From Henckelia pumila (taxonomy: Eukaryota > Streptophyta > Magnoliopsida > Lamiales > Gesneriaceae): 64,000 nt of DNA. The DNA lies in NCBI RefSeq assembly GCF_033568475.1, contig NC_133123.1:128436930-128500929 (forward strand), read 5' to 3'. Positions 34,515-45,471 of this stretch are shown piece by piece. Every line of letters begins with the position of its first letter. Position 1 is the first letter of the stretch. The translations under genes were made by a program, and so were the position numbers. Below the pieces are notes generated by a model that was given only the letters and a program-made list of their open reading frames with translations, made no database searches and was not told the DNA's origin.

Positions 34515-36552
34515 TGTAGTGACCCGCATTGTGATCACCTACTAATCAACAAACTTAAGCTTGCATTTAAACTTAAACAAAATAATCAGAGTTAAACTGC
34601 GAAACTAAATCAAAATCCTAAATCGAAAGTATACAACCGCTAATGAAATCCAATAATACAACTCAATCGAAAGACAATAAATATCGAATAAAAGTTAATC
34701 TTAGAAATCACCAGCAACCCCTGCTATCAAGCCCTGGACACCGAACAACCCCTAAAACTCGCCCCTGGTTCACCTGCAAACTTGCCTCATCGAATAGGGT
34801 GTCCGAGATAAAAACAAAGACGTGAGCGCTAACACCCGGCCAGTACGTAATGTATCGAATATGCAAGTCTATATGATGCATGCAACATGAAATATTAATG
34901 CTCTGGATAAACTGGGATCATATTTGGAAAATCATGCTCAGAACATTAGCGCCTTCAGTATGCGCATGCTGCTCCGAAGATTCAGTGGGTGTCACACATA
35001 CTGAACCCGATCTTGGACATAGAACTATCCTGGGTAAACCGCACATGCTGCTCCGTCGGTCCAGTGGATGTCAAATGGTACCCGAATGTACAATAAAAAT
35101 AACCACAGGGTTGAGCGACCCTAGAATAACTGGCTATCTCGAAAGAATAACAGACTCAACATGGTATGCAATTGCCATATACAAACCATGAACAGCCGTG
35201 TTTTCGGAATCGGACCGGACCGGTCGGTTCGACCGGGAACCGGTCGTCGGACTAGTCCGGTCCGACCCCAAAAACCGGAAAATTGGTCCAACCGGTCAGA
35301 ACCGGTTCTTGACCGGTTGGACCGGCCAAGAAATCGATTGAACCGGTTTTTTGAATTTTTTATATTTTTTTTTTGAAAATTTAAATTTTTTTATTTTTAA
35401 ACCTTAGATTTAATATTTTTATATATAAATACATTATTATTTGAAATTTATACTTCATTTAAAAAAATATTTTAATAATTATTGGTTTTTTAACAAATAA
35501 ATAATTTATTATTTAAATAATTTATAACTATAATTGATATTTTAAATATATTTACATATTTATTTAGCTTTCAAACTATGTTAAATATATATTTTATGTC
35601 TATTTATATAATTTTTGAGTTTTTAAAATTTCAAAATATATTATTTATTATATTAAATTATATAAACGATTTTCCGGTTCGACCATCCGGTTAAAACGGT
35701 CCGATCGGTTGGACCATTTTTTTTAAGTAAACCGGTTCGATCACCGGCCTGGTTATGAAAACACTGATGAATAGTATATCATGCATCTCATGACAAATAA
35801 TCATGCAACACATAAAACATGTATATTCAGTTGGCTATCTCAGTCTGTACTTACATACTTTTATAAAAAGCAATCCTAAAAGCACCACTTTAGAGTCCAA
35901 ACCTACAAGCCAATATTTTCATGCGTCACTAATAATTCTCTAAATGTCTTAACTAAGTTAATAGCTACTCCCAAAATCTAATCAGAGTCTAGACTTATAC
36001 ATGTGTCCGTCGTCAGCCCGCTGATGTCGAAGGTCCTAACCCAAGCTCATCTCCGTTACAAACCCCATAGCACCTCGCTAGTGCCCGACCCTCGAGAATA
36101 TAACTCAAAACTCTCAAATATAGACTAAGGGTTCGAAATTCCCTTCAATTTTCATCTGAAAATGAAGCTTAGATGCATATTTATAGGCCAGGGATCGGAC
36201 GATCCGATCTGTACATGAATCCCACGTGTAGAGGGTATTTTGTTACCTCAGTCTGTAGGGGATCGGATGGTCCGAACTGGGATAAGATGATCCGAACTGC
36301 CACTTGTTTTAGCCACTTTAACACTTGGTTCTTGTTGAGTTTGGATGGTCCGAACTATTTGCTCCTTCCGAACTGTTTTGGGTGCTGACCCCCGGGACCC
36401 TCCAATCATTTTCAAACGTTTTGGAGCTGATTTTTTACTTATTTTCACCAAATATGATTTTTTTAATCATGTTTTGTCACTTTTAAAATTATATGTTATT
36501 TTTTAACATGTTTAAATCACTTAATCTTGTAAAATAGAACAGGGTTACTACA
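34515..36552 (-). repeat. Ty3/gypsy solo LTR carrying a TIR-element insertion
   Basis: On the minus strand it begins TGTAGTAACCC (36552) and ends GCGGGTCACTACA (34515), like the other gypsy LTRs here. Perfect 5-bp duplications TTCTC flank it (34510-34514 and 36553-36557), with no internal sequence, so it is a true solo LTR formed by LTR-LTR recombination. Without the 574-bp insertion it is about 1460 bp. Its U3 has a perfect GATCGGA-CGA-TCCGATC unit (36193-36209) and a minus-strand TATA box at about 36177-36184. Confidence 0.9.
35193..35766. mobile_element. Non-autonomous TIR element, hAT-like
   Basis: The ends are CAGCCGTGTTTTC and, inverted, CAGTGTTTTC. The subterminal regions are rich in CCGGTTCGACC-type motifs in both orientations, and the middle is very AT-rich with no coding capacity. 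ATGAA lies on both sides (35188-35192 and 35767-35771). CAG...CTG ends are typical of hAT elements, but their target duplications are normally 8 bp, so the class is provisional. Confidence 0.65.
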
Positions 36553-37892
36553 TTCTCAATTATAGAATTTCTCACAAAATGACTATTTTTTTATTATTAC
36601 AAAGAAATTAAGGTTCGAAAAATGCTATATGTATAAATTGAATTACAAAATGGTTTGAAATTACAAAATTATTCATGTATTTTATTTGAAAAAAATATTT
36701 CAAAAGTGCATTTAAAATAGTTTTGTGATTTCAAATGAACTTTGTAACTGTAACAACACAACTCATTCGGTAAATATAGATTTACTTTTAAAAATATGAA
36801 TATGGCAATCTCATATTTTAAATTCACTAAATTTCAAGTTATTTTGTATAAGATGATCATCACAAAGATCTAACTAATTTAATTTACACTATCAGCTCGA
36901 CTTACGTATATTGTTAATCAAGTTTAATAAATGGTTTTTTTAAAACATTAATAAATGATATTTTGGCCACAGAAGTATGCCTGTTTTTTTTTTTTTAATT
37001 TTTAAAAATTTCAAATTTTTGTTAAAAAAAAGTTGAGAATTAAGTATTTCATTGCTTCCTAAAGTTCTTTTAAACAATACCTAAGTGATCCAAAATTAGA
37101 GAAGAAATCCCGAGCTCCAGGCTCAAAATGTAACTCACTATCCCATCTCTAATAAAAATAAACTAAAAACCTTCCGGATATTGAGGAAGTGTACGTATAA
37201 CCATTGTAATATGTTTGAGTCATTTCCATATGATATGTGTGATTATAATTTCTCCCTTGCAAAAAAAAAAAAAAAAAAAACTAAAGAGACACTTATTGGC
37301 CTGGGTCCTGGATAAAGAAGAATGAAAAAGAATGATCATATTCATACACTTTATTTTTATTATTATTATAATAATTATTTATTTATTTTTTTAAAAAAAG
37401 GTATGGTCATACAAGCACAATTATTATCTAGCCTATAGATTGGAAAACACATAGATTGGAATATTTGCAAATTTGAGTATCGTTAAGTAGTAGTGGCTAT
37501 TGCAAATTTGCAATGCCCATGTGCTCAGTACTGTTTTTACCCCCATTGGAGATTTATCTAGTTCAATCAACAAGATATATAGTCTCTATTAAAATGTAAA
37601 ATAATACGTAGGGTAAATCTAGTCACGGTATCTGAAGATTATCACAATCTTCTGGGTTTTTTAAAATAATTATTATAGATTTAAACAAATATAATTTTTT
37701 TCAACAATAACACAAAAAATCATGTGAGACAGTTTCGCATGTTAATTTTGTGATACATATATCTTATTTGTGCCATCCGCAAAAAAATATTTATGTCAAA
37801 ATATTTTTTTATTGTAAATATGAATAAAATTAACCATTATCACATATAAAGATATGTGAAAACATCTCAAACAGACATACTCATATAATTAA
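36553..37892. other. Intergenic AT-rich DNA
   Basis: Poly-A and poly-T runs (about 36987-36996 and 37261-37280) and AT-rich text only. No gene, RNA or repeat structure recognised. Confidence 0.6.
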
Positions 37893-38085
37893 GGCCACGT
37901 TTGGTATCAAAAGTCAAACCAAAAAAGTATTTTTTTTAGTTTATAAGGCGTTTGAATGGTCATTTAAGTGCTTAAAAAAGCACTTTTTTAAGTCAAATGT
38001 AAAGCTTTTTCAAAAGCCCAAAATTAGAGCTTAAAAAAATAAAAAAAAAAAATTAAAAAAAGGTCTATAAAATCCAAACGGGCTC
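37893..38085. mobile_element. Tourist-like (PIF/Harbinger) MITE, 193 bp
   Basis: The ends are GGCCACGTTTGG and, inverted, GAGCCCGTTTGG, flanked by TAA on both sides (37890-37892 and 38086-38088). TWA duplications and GGNCNNGTTTGG ends are the hallmarks of Tourist-like MITEs. There is no coding capacity. Confidence 0.75.
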
Positions 38086-38304
38086 TAAGAGGAGTTTGAG
38101 GCACTAACTCTTCAACTTGTATAAGGAAAAGACACTAGGCCAAATAACATTTGTTTAGTTAAAAATTGTCAAGTCGTGAAATCTTCTCTCTTAGTGTTGC
38201 TCTGCCGACACTAGTGGGAGTTCTTTTCTACCTTGGTGTAGAGTTTCTTTTCATCTTGGATTTCATCTTATCAGCATAATCTTGCTCATTTGTATCGGGA
38301 TCTC

Positions 38305-38595
38305 ATGGATCTAGATGAGGTTACGCGATTGGTTAAGGAACTCAAGCTATCTAAGTCAATCTCTTCTGAGGACACTCTCAACTTTGATAAGGAGACAATA
38401 CGGTTTGGGGAACAGAGCCTTCGGGAATGTCTTTTTGCGAAAGTTTTGTCTCCCAAAATGGTGAACTTTGAAGCTTTTAAGCAACAAATACCTCGTATTC
38501 TACAGACTAACAGGCATATTGAGTTTGGAAGCATGGGAGATAATATTTTCTCGATGGCTTTCAAATCTCAACAGGATCGAAGAAGGGCAGTGTAG
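38305..38595 (+). pseudogene. LINE ORF1, N-terminal fragment (DUF4283-like)
   Basis: From ATG 38305 the frame encodes MDLDEVTRLVKELKLSKSIS and then a segment resembling the DUF4283 domain common in plant LINE ORF1 (FGEQSLRECLFAKVLSPKMV and HIEFGSMGDNIFSMAF). It ends at a stop at 38593-38595. The zinc-knuckle part of ORF1 is missing, so an internal deletion has joined it to the ORF2 region. Confidence 0.65.
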
Positions 38596-38729
38596 CTTCT
38601 GAACTTTTGGGAAATGAATTGATTGAAAATAAGTTAGTAGATGTAAGGGGTTTGGAATTGGTTTCGGTCAAAAAACGATCTTGTGAAGAAATGAATGAGA
38701 TGTCAACTTCAAATATTGCATTATTTGGA

Positions 38730-39237
38730 ATGCTCGGGGGCTTGGGAACCAACGTGCATTCCGTGAATTAAAAAGGTTAATCACCGAAAAGGACCCAACC
38801 CTTCTTTTCATTTCGGAGTCGAAGAGAAGGGCTTCTAATTGTGAATGGTGAAAATCCGTTTTGGGCTTTTCTGGCATGTTTGTAGTGGACTGTATTGGGC
38901 GAAGCGGGGATCTTATTCTTTTTTGGAAAGATCCTTTGGAGATCACTGTGCGATCATACTCAGTTGGACATATTGATTGTTTTGTGCAGCACGCAACAAA
39001 ATTTTGGAGATTTACTGGTTTTTATGGTCACCCTGATTCTAATAGTCGGAAACATTCGTGGGATCTTTTGAGGAAACTGAGTTCTATTCCAGAGTCGATT
39101 GGTATTCCTTGGCTAGTTGGTGGAGATTTCAACGAAATTTGCTATGACAGTGAAAAATTGGGAGGTAACCTTCGATCATATAATCAAACAAGAGCATTCA
39201 GATAGACTCTTGATGATTGCGAGCTTCAAGACCTACA
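38730..39237 (+). pseudogene. LINE ORF2 endonuclease fragment
   Basis: An APE-type endonuclease is recognisable across frame changes: WNARGLGNQRAFRELKRL at about 38735, PTLLFISESKR, the frame from 38861 (GFSGMFVVDCIGRSGDLILF; FWRFTGFYGHP) and PWLVGGDFNEICYDSEK near 39110-39160. The DFNE motif holds a catalytic Asp and Asn. A frameshift lies near 38850 and a stop at 39203-39205. This enzyme nicks the target for LINE insertion. The copy is dead. Confidence 0.8.
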
Positions 39238-41122
39238 TGTTGGAAAACGGTGTTCAGATCAATTAGAATTGATACCCGGTGCAGCGGAAGTTTAAAAAAT
39301 TTATTTTATTAATATGGAACGATTCCATATCTGGGTATCAAAACTTTACGATTAAATTTGTGTAAGTAAAACAAATAATCACTATTAAATATTTTACCTT
39401 TGTCAAGCAAAAGCTTGATTGTGGACTCCAACAGAATTTAATCTACTCTTCTTGTGAATCCCGGGAACTGATGGCGTCACGATCTTCTCCGGAATTAGGT
39501 CCACGAATGGAAAACAGAAACCCTCTGATTGACTGCACTAGAAATCAATTATAAGTTTGCGTAGAGAATAAACAGATATGATATGTTAATTCAGAATTGT
39601 AATTTTTCACAAAAATCACAAGAGTGAATTTTCTCCGAAAAGGGACAAGGATTTTCGAAAAACCCTTAGAAAATAATATGTGTGTTTTCGAAAATTTGAT
39701 GAATGAATTGCATGTAATTTTCGAACCCTGCACATATATTTATAGATAATTTCTAGTTATAATTGTATCAGGACTCTAACTTCTTAAAGCCCACAATCCA
39801 TAACTTAAGCCCAACAAGCCAAGCCTGTTGTTATAGAAATTAATATAAAATTCATCGTGACTCCGATTGATAAACTGATTTCACCAATGTGCACAGAAAC
39901 CATTTCTGCATCTTTTAGAGTCAAGATAATTTTTCTGAATCCGAATTCAGTGATTTCCAAAAATGCCCATCCCTATGTCATTTTAGGAAATCTCACTCCC
40001 TTTAGTTAAGAAGTCCAACTTCTCTTTCATTAAATTTAACTCTTTAAATTTAACTATCTCTACGGGGTTTTAGTAATCCATTACTTGTGTAACCCTCAAT
40101 GGTTCAGGAATACAGCTAGCCGTGGGCTCACAACTCCTTGTGACTCGGAACAACAATTTCCGACTTACCCATCGAATCATGGTAAGAGCGCCTAGCAACA
40201 TCGCCCCATGATTCCCTAGGTATTACTGATAGTGCCTGCAAGAACCAGTAGATTTTGGTTAGCGTACAGTACGGTCCCTTCATCCATATATCCCGATCGA
40301 ATCAACAACCATTGGTGCATCGAGAGTCGTTCGAGATTCGATAACTATGCATAACATCTTGGAGATCAAATAGTGACATCGCATGTGTTACTAGGATAAC
40401 CCATTAACCTAAAACACATCATGTACTCTGACCATAGATTCGTCACACTAATATCTCCTCAGATCGCATAGGATATCCACACTCGCAAGTATGTGATGAA
40501 TCCTTGACAACAAAGCATCGACTCCTATATGTGTCGTAACTGTACCCAATCCTGACACCTGATGACCACAATAGAGTCGGTAAACGAGTCAAAGTACAGT
40601 ACTAGCATATAGAGTCTCAATGATGTTTCAAGTAATAAGGACTAATGGTGTACAACCAAAACCGCGGACTTTATCCACTCGATAAGTGATAACCACTTGG
40701 AAAGTCCGAATAGGGTAGTTCGATCATTCATCATATGAATATCCATTTGCATGCTTTGAACATCTCTATGTTCCATACCAATGAAACGTGGTACTCGGCA
40801 TCGCAAATGCTAGTCTCAATCTCGAGCGATCCTTATCCTTATTTGCGGACGGCTCAATTGACTAGGAACTGTTTAGAATATACAGTGACTATAAGATGTG
40901 TTTCATGATAGCCATCCCCATGTGCTACCACATCTTACATACACTATAGTATATTCAAGGTCTTTATCAAAACAACAATAGCATATCATAATATAACAAT
41001 ATGAAGAAAGATAAAGTCAATGCCATTATAAAAGTGTAAATTATATTAAACAAAAGATTGTTTTACATAGAGTCATAAAAGCTCTTAGCCACAAGTTGGC
41101 TAACCAGGCACCCACTCTTTCA
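39238..41122 (-). repeat. 3' LTR of copia element A
   Basis: It begins TGTTGGAAAAC on the plus strand and ends CACTCTTTCA, followed by the polypurine complement ATCTCCCACTTGTCC. It is 1885 bp and is homologous along its length to the LTRs of B and C, with more differences. Confidence 0.88.
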
Positions 41123-41136
41123 ATCTCCCACTTGTC

Positions 41137-43595
41137 CTAAAGCCAACTAGTCATACTACGTAATCTCATTGCTTCGCGATGCTTGTCAAACAATGGTCCT
41201 GGCAAGGGCTTAGTAAGCGGATCAGCGATATTGTCTGTAGAGGCCACTCTCTCGACACTGATGTCTCCTCTTTCCACGATCTCCTGGATGATGTGGTATT
41301 TCCTCAGTACGTGTTTGGACTTCTGATGAGACCTTGGTTCCTTTGCCTGAGCAACGGCACCCGTGTTGTCACAGTACACCGGGACTGGACCAACAGCTTC
41401 AGGAATTACACCCAACTCTTGGATGAATTTCCTTATCCAAACCGCCTCTTTAGCAGCAGCTGATGCTGCAATGTATTCTGTCTCAGTGGTGGAATCCGCT
41501 GTGGTGTCCTGCTTGGAACTCTTCCAAGAGACAGCACCGCCTTTGAGCACGAATACAAATCCAGAGGTTGATTTCGAGTCATCCACGTCACATTGGAAGA
41601 TAGAGTCGTTATAGCCTTCCAACTTCAATTCTCTCCCTCCATAAACCATGAATAAATTCTTAGTCCTTCGCAAGTACTTAAGAATATCCTTCACGGCTTT
41701 CCAATGCATTTGACCGGGATTGGCTTGGTATCTGCTCGTGACGCTCAGAGCATAGGCCACATCCGGTCTGGTAGATATCATCCCATATATGATACTACCT
41801 ATGGCTGACGCATATGGCACATGTGTCATCTTCTCTATCTCTTCGTCAGTCTTGGGACACATAGACTTGGATAGAGAAACTCCATGACACATAGGTAGAT
41901 GTCCTCTCTTGGACTCATCCATAGAAAACCTTTTCAATATGATGTCGATGTAGGTTGATTGAGTGAGTCCTATCATTCTTTTAGATCTATCTCTATAGAT
42001 CTGAATTCCTAGAATATAGGATGCCTCACCTAAATCCTTCATCGAGAATCTACCTGATAACCATATCTTTGTTGACTGCAACATCCCTACATCATTCTCC
42101 ATGATTAGGATGTCATCAACATAAAGTACTAAGAATGTTACCGCATTCTTAACTAATTTCTTGTACACGCATGGTTCCTCCAGGTTCTTGATGAAACCAA
42201 AATCCTTTATTGTTTCATCAAATTTCTGGTTCCAACTTCTTGATGCTTGTTTGAGACCATAGATTGATCTCTGAAGCTTGCATACCTTATGCTCGCTTCC
42301 CATGGATGTGTATCCCTCAGGCTACATCATATAGATCTCTTCCTTAATGTTTCCATTAAGAAATGCAGTCTTTACATCCATTTGTCATATCTCATAGTCA
42401 TACCATGCTGCTATGGCAATAAGAATTCTTATGGACTTGAACATTGTGACTGGTGAAAAAGTTTCATCATAGTCAACTCCTTATCTTTGAGTATAACCTT
42501 TTGCCACCAATCGTGCCTTGTAGGTCAATACCTTTCCATCAGGCCCAAGCTTTCTCTTGTAGATCCATTTGCACCAAATTGGAACAATTCCATCGGGAGG
42601 ATCTACTAAAGACCAAACTTGGTTAGAATGCATCGAGTCTATTTCCGATTGCATAGCTTCAAGCCATAAATTCGAATCCGCATCAGAAATTGCTTCCTTG
42701 AAGTTTCTTGGATCACATCCAATGTCGGGTTCACTTTGATCCCCTTCAAGAAGAAGACCATATCTAATAGGAGGCCTAGAAGTCCTCTCGGATCTCCTAG
42801 TAATAGGCGTGTCTTTTGATGATTCTTGAGGTGTAGGATCACTATTTTGTATCTCGGGTTCTTCTCGAATCTCTTCGAGTTCCATCATTTTGCCTTTCTT
42901 ATCCAATAAAAACTCCTTCTCCAAGAAGGTGGCATTCCTTGAAACAAACACTTTTGTTTCAGCAGGATGATAGAAATAATATCCGATTGAATTCTTCGGA
43001 TACCCTACAAAATAACATAAAGTGGATCGACTATCCAATTTATCTCCCACTGTCTGCTTCACGTAAGCAGGACATCCCCAAATCCTCAAGTACGAATACT
43101 TAGGAGCTTTGTCATTCCATAACTCGTATGGTGTTTTATTTACTGCTTTAGTGTGGACGTTGTTTAACAACAATACCGCCGTTTCAAGCGCGTAGCCCCA
43201 AAACGAAGGTGAGAGCTCAGTGAAGCTCATCATGGATCAAACCATGTCCAACAAAGTTCGATTGCGACGCTCCAAAACACCATTAAGCTGAGGTGTCATA
43301 GGAGGAGTCCACTGAGAGAGAATCTCATTCTCTTTTAGATAGTCCAAAAACTCGGTACTTAAGTATTCTCCACCTCGATCCGATCGAAGTGCCTTAATAC
43401 TTTTACCTAGTTTGTTTTCTACTTCAGCCTTGAATTATTTGAACCTTTCAAATGCTTCAGACTTATATTTCATTAAATATAAATACTCATACCTAGAATG
43501 ATCATCAGTAAAGGTAATGAAGTAGGTGTTGCCACATTTAGTACCAATCCTAAATGGACCGCAAACATCTGTATGGATCAAATCCAACAGATTTT
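41137..43595 (-). pseudogene. Copia element A: integrase end, RT, RNase H (broken)
   Basis: On the minus strand this reads the end of the integrase core (FWGYALETAVLLLNNVHTKA), the linker, RT (VLYVDDILIMEND with the YVDD catalytic motif at about 42110) and RNase H, ending at 41137. Stops interrupt it at about 43222 (TGA for Arg), 43437 (TAA), 42481-42483 (TAA for Gln) and 42322 (TAG for Gln). It is cut at 43595 by element B; the rest of integrase resumes at 53248. Confidence 0.88.
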
Positions 43596-45457
43596 TGTTG
43601 GAAAACTGGCGAGTTCCCAGACCAATTACGATTGATACCCGGTGCAGCGGAAGTTTAAAAATTTTTCATGGAACGTTTCCATGGTATGGGTATCAACCGT
43701 TCATCGATTGAATTACGTGTGTGTAAAATTCAAATAACAATTAATTAAATTTTACCTTAAATCTCGCAACGAGATTAATGGACACCAACAGAACAATTCT
43801 GCTCTTGTTGTCTCTCCCTGGAACCGATGAACGCCTTCAATCAGGTCCACGAACAGAGGTTTAATCCCTCTGATAGATTGCACTAGAAAATCTATCAGAA
43901 GTTTTCTGCGAAGAGAATACACGAATTTGATTCGTTATTCCTTACTGCGATTCAAAATCACAGACCGGAATTTTCTCGGGCAGAGGGAGGAAGGGGCGGC
44001 CGAAAACGTTTTGAGAGGGGCTAGGGTTTCGAAAATCCTGTCTCAAAATTATGACCTGTTGTGTGTAATTTCTGTACTGAAATAACTTATTTATAATGCA
44101 GGCCACTAACACCTTAGGGCCCATTAGTCATAAGCTGGGGCCCGACAAGCAAAGCCCGCTCGTTCAGAAATTAATATAAAATTTATCGTGACTCCGATTG
44201 ATGAAACGATTTCACCAATGTGCACAGAAACCATTTCTGCACGTTTTAAAGTCAAAATAAATTTTCCTGAATCCGAATTCAGTGGTTTCCAAAAATGTCC
44301 ATCCCTATGTCATTTTAGGAAGCCCTACTCCCTTACTCTTATTTAAGAAGTCCAACTCCTTAGTTCATTAAATTTAACTCTTTAAATTTAACTATCTCAA
44401 CGGGGATTAAAACTCCATTACACTGTGTGACCCTCAATGGTTCAGGGATACAGCTAGCCGTGGGCTCACAACTCCTTGTGACTCGGAACAACACTTTCCG
44501 ACTTGCCCAACGAATCATGGTAAAGCGCCTAGCAACATCGCCCCATGATTCCCTAGGTATCACTGATAGTGCCTACAAGAACCAGTAGATTTTGGTTAAC
44601 GTACAGTACGGTCCCTTCATCCATATATCCCGATCGAATCAACAACCATTGGTATATCGAGAGTCGCTCAAGATTCGATAACTATGCAATACATCTTGAA
44701 GATCAAATTAGTGACATCGCATGTGCTACTAAGAAACCATTTCTTAAATCACATCAAGTACTCTGGCCAGAGATTTGTCACACTAATATCTCCTCAGATC
44801 GCATAGGATATCCACACTCGCAAGTATGTGGTGAATCCTTGACAACAATGCATTGACTCCTATATGTGTCGTAACTGTACCCAATCTCGACACCTGATGA
44901 CCCCCTCAGAGTCGGTAAACGAGTCAAAGCACAGTACTAGCATATAGAGTCTCCATGATGTTTCAAGTCGTAAGGACTAATGGTGTACAACCAAAACCGC
45001 GGACTTTATCCACTCGATAAGTGATAACCACTTGGAAAGTCCGGATAGGGTAGTTCGACTATTCATCCTATGAATATCCATTTGCATGCTTCGAACATCT
45101 CCATGTTCCCTACCAATGAAACGTGGTACTCCGCATCGCAAATGCTAGTCTCAAACTCGAGCGATCCTTATCCTTATTATCGGACGGCTCAATCGACTAG
45201 GAACGGTTTTAGAATATACAGTGACTATAAGATGTATTTCATGATAGACATCTCCATGTTCTACCACATCTTACATACACTATAGTATATTCAAGGTCTT
45301 TATCAAAACAACAATAGTATATCACAATATAACAATATGAAGTAATATAAAGTCATTGCCATAAAAGTGTAAATAATATTAAACAAAAGATTGTTTATAC
45401 AAAGAGTCAACAAAGCCCATAGCCACACAGTTGGCTCACTGGGCACCCACTCTTACA
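43596..45457 (-). repeat. 3' LTR of copia element B
   Basis: 1862 bp, TGTTGGAAAACTGG to CACTCTTACA on the plus strand. It matches 51381-53242 with no difference seen by eye, including the regions around 43940-44124 and 44360-44856. Confidence 0.95.
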
Positions 45458-45471
45458 ATCTCCCACTTGCC
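45458..45471 (-). other. Polypurine tract of element B
   Basis: On the minus strand GGCAAGTGGGAGAT follows the polyprotein stop directly and abuts the 3' LTR. Confidence 0.85.

Larger units (their letters stand above)
38160..39237 (+). mobile_element. LINE (non-LTR) retrotransposon fragment
   Basis: A 5' piece of a plant L1-type LINE: an untranslated start (left edge uncertain), part of ORF1 and part of the endonuclease of ORF2. It is cut at 39237 by the copia LTR of element A. The reverse transcriptase part would lie beyond element A, outside the window. Confidence 0.75.

Noticed and set aside
44569..44856. 95-codon frame in the copia LTR, repeated in the other LTR copies
   Set aside because: It recurs only because LTRs recur. 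It is not conserved as a frame in the diverged LTRs of A and C.
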